A DNA stretch of 64,000 nt from contig NZ_CP071870.1 in NCBI RefSeq assembly GCF_017569205.1, positions 2,108,001 through 2,172,000 of the forward strand. The letters are read 5' to 3'. The stretch comes from Propioniciclava sp. MC1595 (GTDB taxonomy: Bacteria > Actinomycetota > Actinomycetes > Propionibacteriales > Propionibacteriaceae). Under the pieces are notes generated by a model. That model worked only from the letters and a program-made list of their open reading frames with translations, was not told the origin of the DNA and did not search any database. The position numbers were made by a program, and so were the translations under genes. Below are positions 10,443-20,225 of this stretch, piece by piece; the stretch's first letter is position 1, and every line of letters starts with the position of its first letter.

Positions 10443-12026
10443 TCAGCCGAAGGGGCCCTTGTTCTGCTGCTGGTTGAACATCTTCTGCAGCTCGGGCGGC
10501 AGCTGGAAGTCGGCCATCGCCTGCTGCATCTCGGCCTCGGTCTGCGGCACGAACTGCTCGGGCGCGGACGCCGCCGCGGGGTTGCCGGAACGCTTGGCCG
10601 GGTTGCCCGACACGCCCTTCTTCCCCTTGGCCGCCTTCTTCGCCTGCTGCTTGGCCGGGCGCCCGGGCAGGCCGGGCATGCCACCCATGGCCCCCATGCC
10701 GGGGGGCATGCCGGGCAGGCCGCCGCCCTTGCCCATCTGGCGCATCATCTTGCGGGTCTCCATGAAGCGGTTGACCAGCCCGTTGACGTCCTGGACCGTG
10801 GTGCCCGACCCGTTGGCGATGCGCGAGCGCCGCGACCCGTTGAGGATCTCGGGCTTGGCACGCTCGGCCGGGGTCATCGAGTAGATGATCGCCTCGATGC
10901 GGTCGATCTCGCGCTCGTCGATGGCGCCGAGGGCCTCCTTGTACTGGCCCATGCCCGGCATCATGCCGAGGATCTTGCTCATCGGGCCCATCTTGCGCAC
11001 GGCCTGCATCTGCTGCAGAAAGTCGTCCAGGCCGAAGTCGCCCGACCCCATGATCTTCTCGGCGGCCTTGCGCGACTGCTCGGCGTCGAAGGTCTTCTCG
11101 GCCTGCTCGATCAGGGTGAGCAGGTCACCCATGTCGAGGATGCGGCTGGCCATCCGGTCGGGGTGGAAGAGGTCGAAGTCCTTCAGCGACTCGCCGTTGG
11201 AGGCGAACATGATCGGCTTGCCGGTCACGCGCGCGATCGACAGCGCCGCACCACCACGGGCGTCACCGTCGAGCTTGGAGAGCACGACGCCGTCGAAGCC
11301 GACGCCCTCGGCGAAGGCGTTCGCGGTGTTGACCGCGTCCTGGCCGATCATGGCGTCGACGACGAACAGGATCTCGTCGGGGTTCACCGCGTCGCGGATG
11401 TCGGCGGCCTGCTGCATCAGCTCGGCGTCCACGCCCAGGCGGCCTGCGGTGTCGACGATCACCGTGTCGTAGTACTTGCGCTTGGCCTCCTCGATGGAGG
11501 CCCGCGCCACCTCGACGGGGTTGCCGACGCCGTTGCCCGGCTCGGGCGCGAACACCGGGACGCCGGCGCGCCCACCGACGACCTGGAGCTGGTTCACGGC
11601 GTTGGGGCGCTGGAGGTCGGCGGCGACCAGCATGGGCGTGTGGCCCTGCTCGCGCAGCCACAGGCCGAGCTTGCCGGCGAGCGTCGTCTTACCGGAACCC
11701 TGGAGACCGGCGAGCATGATGACGGTCGGCGGGTTCTTGGCGAACCGCAGCTGGCGGGCCTGCCCACCGAGGATCTCGACGAGCTCTTCGTTGACGATCT
11801 TGATGATCTGCTGGGTCGGGTTCAGCGCCTGGCTGAGCTCCTCGCCCTTGGCACGCTCCTTGACGGCGGCCACGAAGTCCTTGACGACGCCGAGGTTGAC
11901 GTCGGCCTCGAGCAGCGCGAGGCGGATCTCGCGCGCGGTCGCGTCGATGTCGGCGTCGGTGAGCCGCCCCTTGCCGCGCAGGTTGCGGAACGTGGCTTGG
12001 AGGCGGTCTTGCAGGGTGTCGAACAT
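10443..12026 (-). CDS. ffh: Signal recognition particle protein Ffh
   Basis: A 527-residue SRP54 GTPase that, with 4.5S RNA, delivers membrane proteins to FtsY. The N domain spans about 1-90. The G domain has G1 GLQGSGKTT (107-115), DTAGR (192-196) and the TKLD-equivalent SKLDGDARGG. The M domain is methionine-rich (MMPGMG, MRQMGKGGG), with a Gly/Met linker and a long C-terminal tail. ATG 12026 has GAGAAGG upstream. The leader from a TAGGCT box at 12067-12062 would be about 30 bases. The partner gene ftsY is 0.6 kb away. Confidence 0.97.
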   Translation of the reverse strand: MFDTLQDRLQATFRNLRGKGRLTDADIDATAREIRLALLEADVNLGVVKDFVAAVKERAKGEELSQALNPTQQIIKIVNEELVEILGGQARQLRFAKNPPTVIMLAGLQGSGKTTLAGKLGLWLREQGHTPMLVAADLQRPNAVNQLQVVGGRAGVPVFAPEPGNGVGNPVEVARASIEEAKRKYYDTVIVDTAGRLGVDAELMQQAADIRDAVNPDEILFVVDAMIGQDAVNTANAFAEGVGFDGVVLSKLDGDARGGAALSIARVTGKPIMFASNGESLKDFDLFHPDRMASRILDMGDLLTLIEQAEKTFDAEQSRKAAEKIMGSGDFGLDDFLQQMQAVRKMGPMSKILGMMPGMGQYKEALGAIDEREIDRIEAIIYSMTPAERAKPEILNGSRRSRIANGSGTTVQDVNGLVNRFMETRKMMRQMGKGGGLPGMPPGMGAMGGMPGLPGRPAKQQAKKAAKGKKGVSGNPAKRSGNPAAASAPEQFVPQTEAEMQQAMADFQLPPELQKMFNQQQNKGPFG

Positions 12027-12111
12027 GCGTGCCTTCTCGTCAGGACAGATCGGTGCCGCCCCAGCCTACCCCGACCGCACCCGGACGCCGCGCGCGTGGA
12101 ATCCTTGTGCC

Positions 12112-12593
12112 ATGGCCTGGGCCCTGCTCCCCCACGACACGCCCGTCGGCGACCTCGTCGGCCGCTCCGTGGTCGCACGGGGCACTGTCGAGGGCAGCTC
12201 CGAGGTGGTCCTCGCGGCGCGGGTGACGCGGCTCGGGGACGACGTCGCCGTCCGGTGGTCGACGCTCTCGGCCCGCACCGACCCCCTGCTCGCCGCCGCG
12301 CAGCGCGCCCTGGGCCAGGAGCCGGCCCACGACCCGGCCAAGGAGGCGGAGGTCCACCGGCTCCCCGCCGGGCCACGATCGGGGCCGCCCTGCTGGCGGC
12401 GACCGACGTGCACGTCGAGCGCGTGGCGGTCGCCGACGCGGAGCGGGCGGCGAAGGCGGCCCGGCTGGCCCGAGCCACCGCCTCGGAGGCGGAGCGGCGC
12501 ACCGCGCTGGACCGGGTCACGCGCATCCTGCGCTCGCTGGTGCTGTACTACCTGCCCGACCCCGACGCGGTCGACCGGGCGCTCACCCGCTGA
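12112..12593 (+). pseudogene. Unrecognised small gene interrupted by a -1 frameshift
   Basis: Frame one, from ATG 12112, reads MAWALLPHDTPVGDLVGRSV... and keeps coding character to about HRLP (12366). The coding pattern then moves back one base and continues ATIGAALLAATDVHVERV... to the stop at 12593. Adding one C to the CCCC run at 12363-12366 restores a single reading frame of about 161 residues: an N-terminal part plus an Ala/Arg-rich helical C-terminal part. Both halves show the strong third-position GC of real genes here. I do not recognise the family. It is either a recent pseudogene or a base-count error in the sequence. It sits between ffh and ftsY on the opposite strand. Confidence 0.6.
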
Positions 12594-12602
12594 GCGCGGG
12601 CG

Positions 12603-13766
12603 TCACTCCCCCAGCAGGCCGTCGACGAAGCCCTCGGCGGTGAAGGGGGCCAGGTCGTCGGCGCCCTCGCCCAGGCCGATGAACTTCACCGGGATGCCGA
12701 GCTCGCGCTGCACCTGCACCACGATGCCGCCCTTGGCCGAGCCGTCGAGCTTGCTCAGCACGATGCCGGTGAGGTCGGTCACCTCGTCGAACACGCGGGC
12801 CTGGATGAGGCCGTTCTGGCCGGTCGTGGCATCCAGCAGCAGCAGGCACTCGGTGATCGGGGCGCGCTTCTCGATCACGCGCCGGATCTTGCCCAGCTCG
12901 TCCATCAGGTTGGACTTGTTGTGCAGGCGGCCGGCCGTGTCGACCAGCACCACGTCGACGCCCTTGGCGACGCCGGTGTCCACGGCGTCGAAGGCGACCG
13001 AGGCGGGGTCGGCGCCCTCGGGGCCGCGGACGGTCTCGACGCCCACGCGGTCGCCCCAGGTCTGCAGCTGCTCGGCGGCCGCGGCGCGGAACGTGTCGGC
13101 GGCGCCCAGCAGGACGGTCTTGCCCTCGGCGACCAGCAGGCGGGCCAGCTTGCCCACGGTCGTGGTCTTGCCGGTGCCGTTCACGCCGACGACCAGCACG
13201 ACGGCGGGCAGGCCGTCGGCGCCGGTCACGTTGAGCGCGCGGTCGAGGGTCGGGTCGGCCAGCTTCACCAGCTCCTGGCGCAGCACGGTGCGGGCGCGCG
13301 TGGGGTCGTTGACCCCGTCGATCGACAGCTCCTTGCGCAGGGTATCGACGAGTTCGGTGGTCGGGCCGACGCCGAGGTCGGAGCCGATCAGGGTGGCCTC
13401 GAAGTCGTCCCAGGTGTCGGCGTCGAGCCGGTCGGTGCTGATCAGGCCCAGCAGGGCCTGGGCGAGCACGTTGTTGGAGCCGGCGAGGCGGCGGCGCAGC
13501 CGGGACAGGCGCGTGCCGGCTGCCTCGGGCCGCTCGGTGGTGGGGGCGGCGGGCTCGGTGGGTGCCACCGGCTCCTCGACGAGGACGCCGTCGGACGGGG
13601 TGGCGGGCGGCGCGGTGGGGGTCTCGATCGAGGGGCGGTCCCGGCGCTCCAGCTCGCGGACGCGGCGGTTGCGGACGACCAGCGCGGTGGTCACGATCGC
13701 GGCCAGCGCCACGACGGCGCCGACGATGATCCAGAGCAGCGTGGGGTCGTTGAAGTTCAGCGTCAC
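12603..13766 (-). CDS. ftsY: Signal recognition particle receptor FtsY
   Basis: A 387-residue SRP receptor GTPase. It has an N-terminal transmembrane helix (residues 11-32), an acidic/Pro-rich linker, an N domain from about 85, G1 GVNGTGKTTT (194-203), DTAGR and SKLDGSAKGG. The N-terminal membrane helix, instead of a long acidic A domain, is usual in actinobacteria. It docks ribosome-SRP complexes at the membrane. It lies 23 bases after a membrane-anchored gene and downstream of smc, a conserved order (smc-ftsY). Confidence 0.96.
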   Translation of the reverse strand: MTLNFNDPTLLWIIVGAVVALAAIVTTALVVRNRRVRELERRDRPSIETPTAPPATPSDGVLVEEPVAPTEPAAPTTERPEAAGTRLSRLRRRLAGSNNVLAQALLGLISTDRLDADTWDDFEATLIGSDLGVGPTTELVDTLRKELSIDGVNDPTRARTVLRQELVKLADPTLDRALNVTGADGLPAVVLVVGVNGTGKTTTVGKLARLLVAEGKTVLLGAADTFRAAAAEQLQTWGDRVGVETVRGPEGADPASVAFDAVDTGVAKGVDVVLVDTAGRLHNKSNLMDELGKIRRVIEKRAPITECLLLLDATTGQNGLIQARVFDEVTDLTGIVLSKLDGSAKGGIVVQVQRELGIPVKFIGLGEGADDLAPFTAEGFVDGLLGE

Positions 13767-13789
13767 CCGGCCATCCTAGTGCCGCGGGG

Positions 13790-14455
13790 TCAGGCCCTCG
13801 GCTCGCCCTCCGGCAGGCGTACACGGACCACGGTGTCGCCGTTGACGGCATCCTCACCCGGCTCGCCGGACGCCTCCGCCGAGGTCTCCTCGGCCGGCTC
13901 CGCGAGGTCGTCGGCGGCGGACGCCTCGTCAGCGGAGGCAGCCGGGTCGTGCTCGGGGTCGGTGATGCCGAAGACGCCGTACGGGTCGTCGTCGAGCTCC
14001 TGGGGCGCCGGCGCGGACAGCGCGTCGCTCATGGCCTGTGCCGCCGACTCGTCGACACCGGAGGCCTCCGGGGCGGTCGGTGCCCACACCTCGGGTGCGT
14101 CGACGCCGGTGGGCGCCTCGCCCTCCGGCGCCTCGGGCGGGTTCGCGGACGCCGCGGAGCGGGCAGACAGCGCCGACCAGGCCGAGCGCGCGGAGGCGGC
14201 GGAACGCAGGTTGCGGAGCTTGTCGGGCAGGTCACGCACGTTGAGGTCGGGGACCTCGTCGATCTCGTCGAACAGCTGCACGAGCGCCCGGGGCGGCTCG
14301 CCCTCGCCGTTGAGGTGGCGGGCGGTGCGCGCCATCGCCTCGGCGATCTCGGGGTGCTGCCGGCGGCCGGTGCCCTCCATCCCCATGACCACGACCGCGA
14401 TGATCGCGGCGGCCAGCACCAGCACGATGAGCATCGTGAAGATCATGACGGGCAT
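13790..14455 (-). CDS. Membrane-anchored protein of unknown function between smc and ftsY
   Basis: A 221-residue protein with one N-terminal membrane helix (about residues 5-24). A short conserved-looking region follows (HPEIAEAMARTARHLNGEG ... LVQLFDEIDEVPDLNVRDLP), then a Ser/Ala/Arg repeat stretch (RSAASARSAWSALSARSAAS, about 86-105) and an acidic disordered tail. I do not recognise a function. Its place between smc and ftsY suggests an envelope-linked protein, but nothing ties it to either. The start is ATG 14455 with AAGGAGG upstream. Confidence 0.7.
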   Translation of the reverse strand: MPVMIFTMLIVLVLAAAIIAVVVMGMEGTGRRQHPEIAEAMARTARHLNGEGEPPRALVQLFDEIDEVPDLNVRDLPDKLRNLRSAASARSAWSALSARSAASANPPEAPEGEAPTGVDAPEVWAPTAPEASGVDESAAQAMSDALSAPAPQELDDDPYGVFGITDPEHDPAASADEASAADDLAEPAEETSAEASGEPGEDAVNGDTVVRVRLPEGEPRA

Positions 14456-14500
14456 GGGGGGTCACCTCCTTGGTCGTCGTCCAGTATGCCCGAGGCGGGC

Positions 14501-17500
14501 TCAACCCTCGCGCAGGCGCTGGCTGATGACCGTGGAGATGCCGTCCTCGCGCATCGTGACGCCGTAGAGCGCGTCGGCGATCTCCATCGTCCGCTTCTGG
14601 TGGGTGATCACGAGCATCTGGCTGTTCTCGCGCAGCTCCTCGTAGATGCCGAGCAGGCGGCCGAGGTTGGTGTCGTCGAGGGCCGCCTCCACCTCGTCGA
14701 GGATGTAGAACGGGCTCGGGCGGGCCTTGAACAGCGCGACCAGGAACGCGACCGCCACCAGCGACCGCTCCCCGCCCGAGAGCAGCGACAGCCGCTTGAC
14801 CTTCTTGCCGGCGGGCCGGGCCTCGACGTCCACGCCGGTGGTGAGCCAGGACCCGGGCTCGGTGAGCACGAGGCGTCCCTCGCCGCCGGGGAAGAGCCGG
14901 GCGAAGGAGTGCTCGAAGGCGGCCTCCACGTCGGCGTAGGCCTCGGCGAAGACCTGCTCCACGCGGGCGTCCACGTCGGCGATGATCCCGAGCAGGTCGG
15001 TGCGGGTGCGCTTGAGGTCGTCGAGCTGCTCGGCCAGGAACTGGTGGCGCTCGCTCATCGCCTCGAACTCCTCCAGCGCAAGCGGGTTGACCCGGCCGAG
15101 CAGGTCGAGGTTGCGCTGGGCGGTGCGGAACCGCTTCTCCTGCTCCTCGCGGACGAATGGGCGCGGTTCGGGCTGCTCGTCGTCCTCGGTGAGCGCCGTC
15201 CCGTCCGGGCGGGTCAGCACGGGCACGAGCTGGTCGGGGCCGTACTCGTCCGCTAGCACCTCAGCGGCCAGGCCGAGCTCCTCGAGCGCCTTCTCGGCCA
15301 GCGACTCGATCCGCATCCGCTGTTCGGCGCGGGCGAGCTCGTCGCGGTGGGCGACGTCGACGATGCCCTCGAACTGGCGGGCGAGGTCGCGGCTGCGCTG
15401 CCGGGCGTCGTGGACGCGCCGGTCGGCCTCCACGCGGCGCTCGTCGGCCAGCTTGCGCGCGCGGCCGGCCGCCTCCTGCGAGGTGGCGACCACGCCGAGC
15501 AGCCACTCGGACGCCGCGGCCGCGGCCCGGGCGACCTCGGCCTCGCGGCGCAGCTTCTCGCGGCGGGCGGCGGCCTCGGCGCGCGCGTTGCGCTCGGCGC
15601 GCGCCGCGCGCAGCAGGGACTCGGCGCGGCCGGCCAGCGCGCGGGCGCGCTCCTCGTCGGTGCGCAGGGCGAGGCGGGCCTCCATCTCGGCCTGGCGGGT
15701 GCGGGCGGCCTCGACGGCCAGCCGATCGCGCTCGGACGGGTCGGCCTCGGCGACCTGGCTGGTGTCCTGCGCGACGCGCAGGCGCTCGGTGAGGCCCGCG
15801 AGCGCCTCGGCGTTGCGGTCGCGGCCCTCCTCCGCCTTCGCCACCGACGCGTCGTGACGCTCGGCCTCGGCGATCGCGCCCCGCGCGGACTGGTTCAGCC
15901 GGCTCAGCTGCTCGGCCAGGGCCGAGAACTGGGCGTCCGACTCGTGCAGGCGGGCCAGGGCGGCCTCGGTGCGCTGGGTGGCGGCCTCGAGCTTGGTGAC
16001 GGCGGCCGCGCGCGCGAACGCCAGGCGCTCGACATCCGCCTGCGCCCGCACCAGCGCCTCGGACGCCTCGTCCACCGCCGCCTGCACCTCGATCAGGCTC
16101 GGGCGCGCCGACGAGCCACCCGTGGAGAACCAGCTCGACAGCAGGTCGCCGTCGCGGGTGACGGCGCTCGTGTCGGGCAGGGCCGCGACGAGCGAGCGGG
16201 CCGCGGCGAGGTCGTCGACGACGGCGACCTTGCGCAGCAGCCGGGTCAGGGCGGGCACGAGCCCGGCGTCGGCGGTGACGGTGTCGACCGCGTAACGGGC
16301 GCCGGCGGGGAGGTCGGGCCAATCGGAGCGGTCCCCCACGTCCGCGGCACCACCGAGCAGCAGCCCGGCGCGTCCGAGGTCGTCGGACTTCAGGTGCGCG
16401 AAGGCCTCGATCGCGGCGTCCAGCCCGGTGACGGCGACCGCCTCGGCGGCGCCGCCCAGGGCGGCGGCGACGGCCGACTCGAAGCCCGGCTCCACGCGCA
16501 CCAGCGCGCCCACCGAGCCGAGCACGCCGGACAGCTCGGCCGAGGCCGCCAGCAGCGCCCCCGACCCGTCGCGCCGGTCGAGGCCGACCTTCAGGCCCTC
16601 CAGCCGCGCGGCGATGGACGCCCGCTCCTGCTGCGCGGCCTGCTCCTGCGCCTTGAGCGACTCCAGCTCCTCGGTGGCGGCGACCCGCTCGGCGTCGGCG
16701 GACTCGTGCTCGGCGTCCAGGTCCTCCTCGCCCTCGGTCAGCCCGCCCAACTCGGTCTCGAGGCGGGCGAACGTGGCGCGGGCCTCGTCGGCGCGCTTGC
16801 GGGCCTCGGTACCGGCCGAGCGCAGCCGCTCGATCTCGGCGTCGGCGGCCTCGGTGCGCGACTTCAGCGAGTTGACCTCGCCGGCGAGCCGGGCCAGGCC
16901 CTCGCGGCGGTCGGCGATCGCGCGCAACTGCGCGGCGTACTGCTTCTCGGCCTCGGCGTGGGCCCTTTCGGCCTCCTCGCGCGCCACGGAGGCGGCACGC
17001 AGGGCCTCGGCCCGCTCGGCGACCTTCGCGTTGATCGCCTCCTCGGTCTCGCGCACCCCGGCGGCTTCGGCCTCGATGAGCTCGGGGTCGCGACCCCGGC
17101 GGTCATCGGCCGACACGGTCGCGGCGTTGCGGACCCGCTCCTGCGCGATGCTCAGCGTCGAGGCCGTGCGTTCGCGCAGCGCGGCGAGCGCGTACCAGGT
17201 CTCCTGCGCGCGGTTCAGCTCGGGCGCCACCTCGCGCACGGACGCCTCGGCCTCGGCCTCGGCCTCGCGCGCTGCTTCCAGGGCGTCCTCGAGCGCCTTG
17301 CGCCGGGCCTTGATCTCGGCCTCGGCGGCCAGGTCGGACTCCAGCGCCAGCGACGCCATCACGTAGTCGTCGGCGAGCAGGCGGGCCTTGGCGTCCCGGA
17401 GCTCGGCCTGCACGACCGCGGCCTTGCGGGCCACCTCGGCCTGCCGGCCCAGGGGCTTGAGCTGGCGGCGGATCTCGGCGACCAGGTCGGCCAGGCGGTC

Positions 17501-18064
17501 GAGGTTGACCTGGGTGGCGTCGAGCTTGCGGAGCGCCTTCTCCTTGCGCTTGCGGTGCTTCAGGACGCCGGCGGCCTCCTCGATGAAGCCGCGGCGCACC
17601 TCGGGGGTGGCCTGCAGGATCGTGTCGAGCTGCCCCTGCCCCACGATGACGTGCATCTCCCGGCCGATGCCGGAGTCGCTGAGCAGCTCCTGCACGTCGA
17701 GGAGGCGGGCGGGGTTGCCGTTGATGGCGTACTCCGAGCCCCCGGCGCGGAACATCGTGCGGCTGATCGTGACCTCGGTGTACTCGATCGGCAGCGCGCC
17801 GTCGATGTTGTCGATGGTCAGGCTCACCTCGGCGCGGCCCAGCGGCGCGCGCCCGGCGGTGCCGGCGAAGATGACGTCCTCCATCTTGCCGCCGCGCAGC
17901 GTCTTGGCGCCCTGCTCGCCCATCACCCAGCTCAGGGCGTCGACGACGTTGGACTTGCCCGACCCGTTGGGTCCGACCACGCAGGTGATGCCCGGCTCGA
18001 AGTTCAGGGTCGTCGCCGACGCGAACGACTTGAAGCCGCGCAGCGTCAGGGACTTGAGGTACAC
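14501..18064 (-). CDS. smc: Chromosome segregation ATPase SMC
   Basis: A 1187-residue condensin core. Walker A GPNGSGKS is at 31-38, a long coiled coil follows, the hinge lies around residues 490-640, then a second coiled coil. The C-terminal ABC half has the signature LLSGGERSLVAVAFL and Walker B FYILDEVEAALD. It compacts and aligns sister chromosomes, usually with ScpAB (not in this window). The start GTG 18064 lies exactly 6 bases after TAAGGT, so the mRNA is probably leaderless. It follows a GtrA-family gene with a 9-base gap. Confidence 0.97.
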   Translation of the reverse strand: MYLKSLTLRGFKSFASATTLNFEPGITCVVGPNGSGKSNVVDALSWVMGEQGAKTLRGGKMEDVIFAGTAGRAPLGRAEVSLTIDNIDGALPIEYTEVTISRTMFRAGGSEYAINGNPARLLDVQELLSDSGIGREMHVIVGQGQLDTILQATPEVRRGFIEEAAGVLKHRKRKEKALRKLDATQVNLDRLADLVAEIRRQLKPLGRQAEVARKAAVVQAELRDAKARLLADDYVMASLALESDLAAEAEIKARRKALEDALEAAREAEAEAEASVREVAPELNRAQETWYALAALRERTASTLSIAQERVRNAATVSADDRRGRDPELIEAEAAGVRETEEAINAKVAERAEALRAASVAREEAERAHAEAEKQYAAQLRAIADRREGLARLAGEVNSLKSRTEAADAEIERLRSAGTEARKRADEARATFARLETELGGLTEGEEDLDAEHESADAERVAATEELESLKAQEQAAQQERASIAARLEGLKVGLDRRDGSGALLAASAELSGVLGSVGALVRVEPGFESAVAAALGGAAEAVAVTGLDAAIEAFAHLKSDDLGRAGLLLGGAADVGDRSDWPDLPAGARYAVDTVTADAGLVPALTRLLRKVAVVDDLAAARSLVAALPDTSAVTRDGDLLSSWFSTGGSSARPSLIEVQAAVDEASEALVRAQADVERLAFARAAAVTKLEAATQRTEAALARLHESDAQFSALAEQLSRLNQSARGAIAEAERHDASVAKAEEGRDRNAEALAGLTERLRVAQDTSQVAEADPSERDRLAVEAARTRQAEMEARLALRTDEERARALAGRAESLLRAARAERNARAEAAARREKLRREAEVARAAAAASEWLLGVVATSQEAAGRARKLADERRVEADRRVHDARQRSRDLARQFEGIVDVAHRDELARAEQRMRIESLAEKALEELGLAAEVLADEYGPDQLVPVLTRPDGTALTEDDEQPEPRPFVREEQEKRFRTAQRNLDLLGRVNPLALEEFEAMSERHQFLAEQLDDLKRTRTDLLGIIADVDARVEQVFAEAYADVEAAFEHSFARLFPGGEGRLVLTEPGSWLTTGVDVEARPAGKKVKRLSLLSGGERSLVAVAFLVALFKARPSPFYILDEVEAALDDTNLGRLLGIYEELRENSQMLVITHQKRTMEIADALYGVTMREDGISTVISQRLREG

Positions 18065-18073
18065 ACGGCCACC

Positions 18074-18658
18074 TTACGGAGCGGGCGGCCCGGCCACGGG
18101 GGTGGACGCCGCGTGTCGCCGGCGGACGGCGCGGAACGTCCACAGCTTGTTGACCACGAAGTTGATCGGCATCACGAGCACGATCTGGATCAGCTGCGCC
18201 CAGTACAGGCGCTTGGTCCACCACGGCCCGGCGTCGGTGAAGAACGCGTGGCTCAGGTAGGCGGGCGAGCCCGGGTTGCGCAGCAGGTACAGGATCACGA
18301 AGCCGACGAGCTGGGCCACCGCCCCCACGAGGAGGAACGGGAGGAGTTCCTTCCACACGGGCGCGCGCTCGCCCTGGTTGCGGAACGTCCAGTGCCGGTT
18401 CCAGAAGAAGTTGAACAGGTTCGCCACGACGAAGGCGATGCCGGCGTAGACGATGTAGAACCGCAGGGCCCGCTCGGTGCCGGGCAGGGGGATGAACGCG
18501 TCGTAGTCCTCGACCCCGAAGACGTGGAACCCGATGTTGTGTGCGACCGCGACCGTCAGCATGTTCACGCCGACGCCGGCGCCGCCGACGATGCCGAACT
18601 TCAGCAGTTCGCGGATGCTGTTGCCCCAGCGGGTCCACAGCTTGGTAACGGGGTTCAC
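18074..18658 (-). CDS. GtrA family membrane protein
   Basis: A 194-residue protein with four hydrophobic helices. The conserved GtrA features are FGIVGGAGVGVNM near the start and the paired aromatic motifs FFWNRHWTFR and VVNKLWTFR. GtrA-type proteins are thought to help move lipid-linked sugars across the membrane for wall polymers or O-antigen glucosylation. GTG 18658 is the likely start. It lies between mutM and smc, not its common neighbourhood, so it may have been inserted into the conserved mutM-smc order. Confidence 0.85.
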   Translation of the reverse strand: MNPVTKLWTRWGNSIRELLKFGIVGGAGVGVNMLTVAVAHNIGFHVFGVEDYDAFIPLPGTERALRFYIVYAGIAFVVANLFNFFWNRHWTFRNQGERAPVWKELLPFLLVGAVAQLVGFVILYLLRNPGSPAYLSHAFFTDAGPWWTKRLYWAQLIQIVLVMPINFVVNKLWTFRAVRRRHAASTPVAGPPAP

Positions 18659-18689
18659 GGAGACGAGAGCCTACCGCCTCGGCAGGGGG

Positions 18690-19526
18690 TCACGGCGCCG
18701 GCTGGCAGGTGGGGCACGAGAAGGAGCTGCGGTTCATGAACGACTGCCGCGTCATCGGCGTCCCGCAGCGCCGGCACGGCTGGTCGGTGCGGCCGTACGC
18801 GTCGAGGGTGCGGTCGAAGTAGCCGGACTCGCCGTTCACGTTGACGTAGAGCGCGTCGAAGGAGGTGCCGCCCTGGTCGAGGGCCTCGGCCATCACGGCG
18901 CGCGCGGCCTCCAGCAGCGCGGCGACCGCCGCCGGCGGCAGCGCCGACGCCGGGGTCTCGGAGTGGACGCGGGCCCGCCACAGGGCCTCGTCGGCGTAGA
19001 TGTTGCCGATGCCGGACACGACGGTCTGGTTCAGCAGCACCCGCTTGATCGCGCTGTGGCTGCGCCCGATGCGCGCGACCAGCGCGTCGCGGTCGAGCTC
19101 GGGGTCGAACAGGTCGCGGGCGATGTGCGCCACCTCGTCGGGGAGCTCGGCACCGCCGGGCGACAGCGACAGGCCGCCGAACATCCGCTGGTCGACGAAA
19201 CGCAGCTGGACGCCGTCGGCCAGGTCGAGCAGCACCCGGGCGTGCCGCTGGAGGGGTGCGCCGGGGGCGTCCAGACGGAACTGGCCGGACATGCCCAGGT
19301 GGGCCAGCAGGGCGTCACCGTCGTCGAACGGCAGCCAGAGGAACTTGCCGCGCCGGCGCGGGACGCCGAAGGTGCGGCCGGTCAGGGAGGCTGCGAAGTC
19401 GTCGGGACCGGCCGCGTGACGGCGGACCGGGCGCGGGTGCAGCACCTGGACGCCGTCGATGCGGCGCCCGGTGACCGCGGGCTCCAGACCGCGCCGGACG
19501 ACCTCGACCTCGGGGAGCTCGGGCAC
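18690..19526 (-). CDS. mutM: Formamidopyrimidine-DNA glycosylase (MutM/Fpg)
   Basis: A 278-residue bifunctional glycosylase/AP lyase for 8-oxoguanine. The catalytic N-terminus [16 protein letters not shown] follows the GTG start. The conserved lysine is in RRRGKFLW. The helix-two-turn-helix region has [17 protein letters not shown]. The C-terminal zinc finger is CRRCGTPM...CPTC. It begins immediately after the rnc stop with no gap, in the conserved order rpmF-rnc-mutM-smc. Confidence 0.96.
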   Translation of the reverse strand: MPELPEVEVVRRGLEPAVTGRRIDGVQVLHPRPVRRHAAGPDDFAASLTGRTFGVPRRRGKFLWLPFDDGDALLAHLGMSGQFRLDAPGAPLQRHARVLLDLADGVQLRFVDQRMFGGLSLSPGGAELPDEVAHIARDLFDPELDRDALVARIGRSHSAIKRVLLNQTVVSGIGNIYADEALWRARVHSETPASALPPAAVAALLEAARAVMAEALDQGGTSFDALYVNVNGESGYFDRTLDAYGRTDQPCRRCGTPMTRQSFMNRSSFSCPTCQPAP

Positions 19527-20225
19527 TCAGCCCGCCTCGGACAGCGCCTCGTGGGCCAGCCTGGCGGCGGCCTGCTCGGCGAGCTTCTTGGACCGGGCCT
19601 TCGCGCCCGGGTAGGTGGTGCCGGCCACGACCGCCACCGCGTGGAACCGCTTGTCGTGGTCGGGCCCGGTCGAGGTGTGCTCGTAGCCGGGCGCGCCCAG
19701 GCCGCGCTCGGCGGCGAGCTCCTGCAGGGCGGTCTTCCAGTCGGTGGAGCGCCCCTCGGCCGACGCGGTGGCGACCACCGGGTCCATGAGCGCATGCACG
19801 AAGGCCTCCGCGGCGTCCCGGCCGGCCGACAGGAACACCGCGGCGATGACCGCCTCGGTGGCGTCGGCGAGGATCGAGTCCTTGTCGTCGCCCCCGGTGC
19901 CGATCTCGCCCTTGCCCAGCTTCAGCAGGCTGCCGAGCTCCAGCCCGCGGGCGACGTCGGCCAGCGCGTACGTGTTGACGACGGCGGCACGCATCTTCGC
20001 CAGCCAGCCCTCGGGCTCGTCGGGGTAGGTGCGGTAGAGGTGCTCGGTCACGACGACCCCGAGCACCGAGTCGCCGAGGAACTCCAGGCGCTCGTTGTGG
20101 GGGGAGCCGCCGTTCTCGTAGGCCCACGAACGGTGGGTCAACGCACGCTCGAACAGCTGGGGATCGATGTCGATCCCCAGCTGGTCGAGTAGGTCATGTA
20201 CGCGGCGTCGCGCCGCGTCGGTCAC
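19527..20225 (-). CDS. rnc: Ribonuclease III
   Basis: A 232-residue dsRNA endonuclease. The catalytic motif [11 protein letters not shown] and the second acidic site [12 protein letters not shown] make up the RNase III domain. A C-terminal dsRNA-binding domain starts near [14 protein letters not shown] and has [18 protein letters not shown]. The start GTG 20225 overlaps the rpmF stop as GTGA. It processes rRNA and structured mRNAs; the hairpin upstream of pnp in this window is one plausible target. Confidence 0.96.
   Translation of the reverse strand: MTDAARRRVHDLLDQLGIDIDPQLFERALTHRSWAYENGGSPHNERLEFLGDSVLGVVVTEHLYRTYPDEPEGWLAKMRAAVVNTYALADVARGLELGSLLKLGKGEIGTGGDDKDSILADATEAVIAAVFLSAGRDAAEAFVHALMDPVVATASAEGRSTDWKTALQELAAERGLGAPGYEHTSTGPDHDKRFHAVAVVAGTTYPGAKARSKKLAEQAAARLAHEALSEAG

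Noticed and set aside
15347-18739. A 1130-codon plus-strand open frame opposite smc
   Set aside because: It mirrors smc codon by codon, has Gly/Leu/Arg-rich shadow composition and no recognisable domain. Long antisense frames are expected at this GC content.
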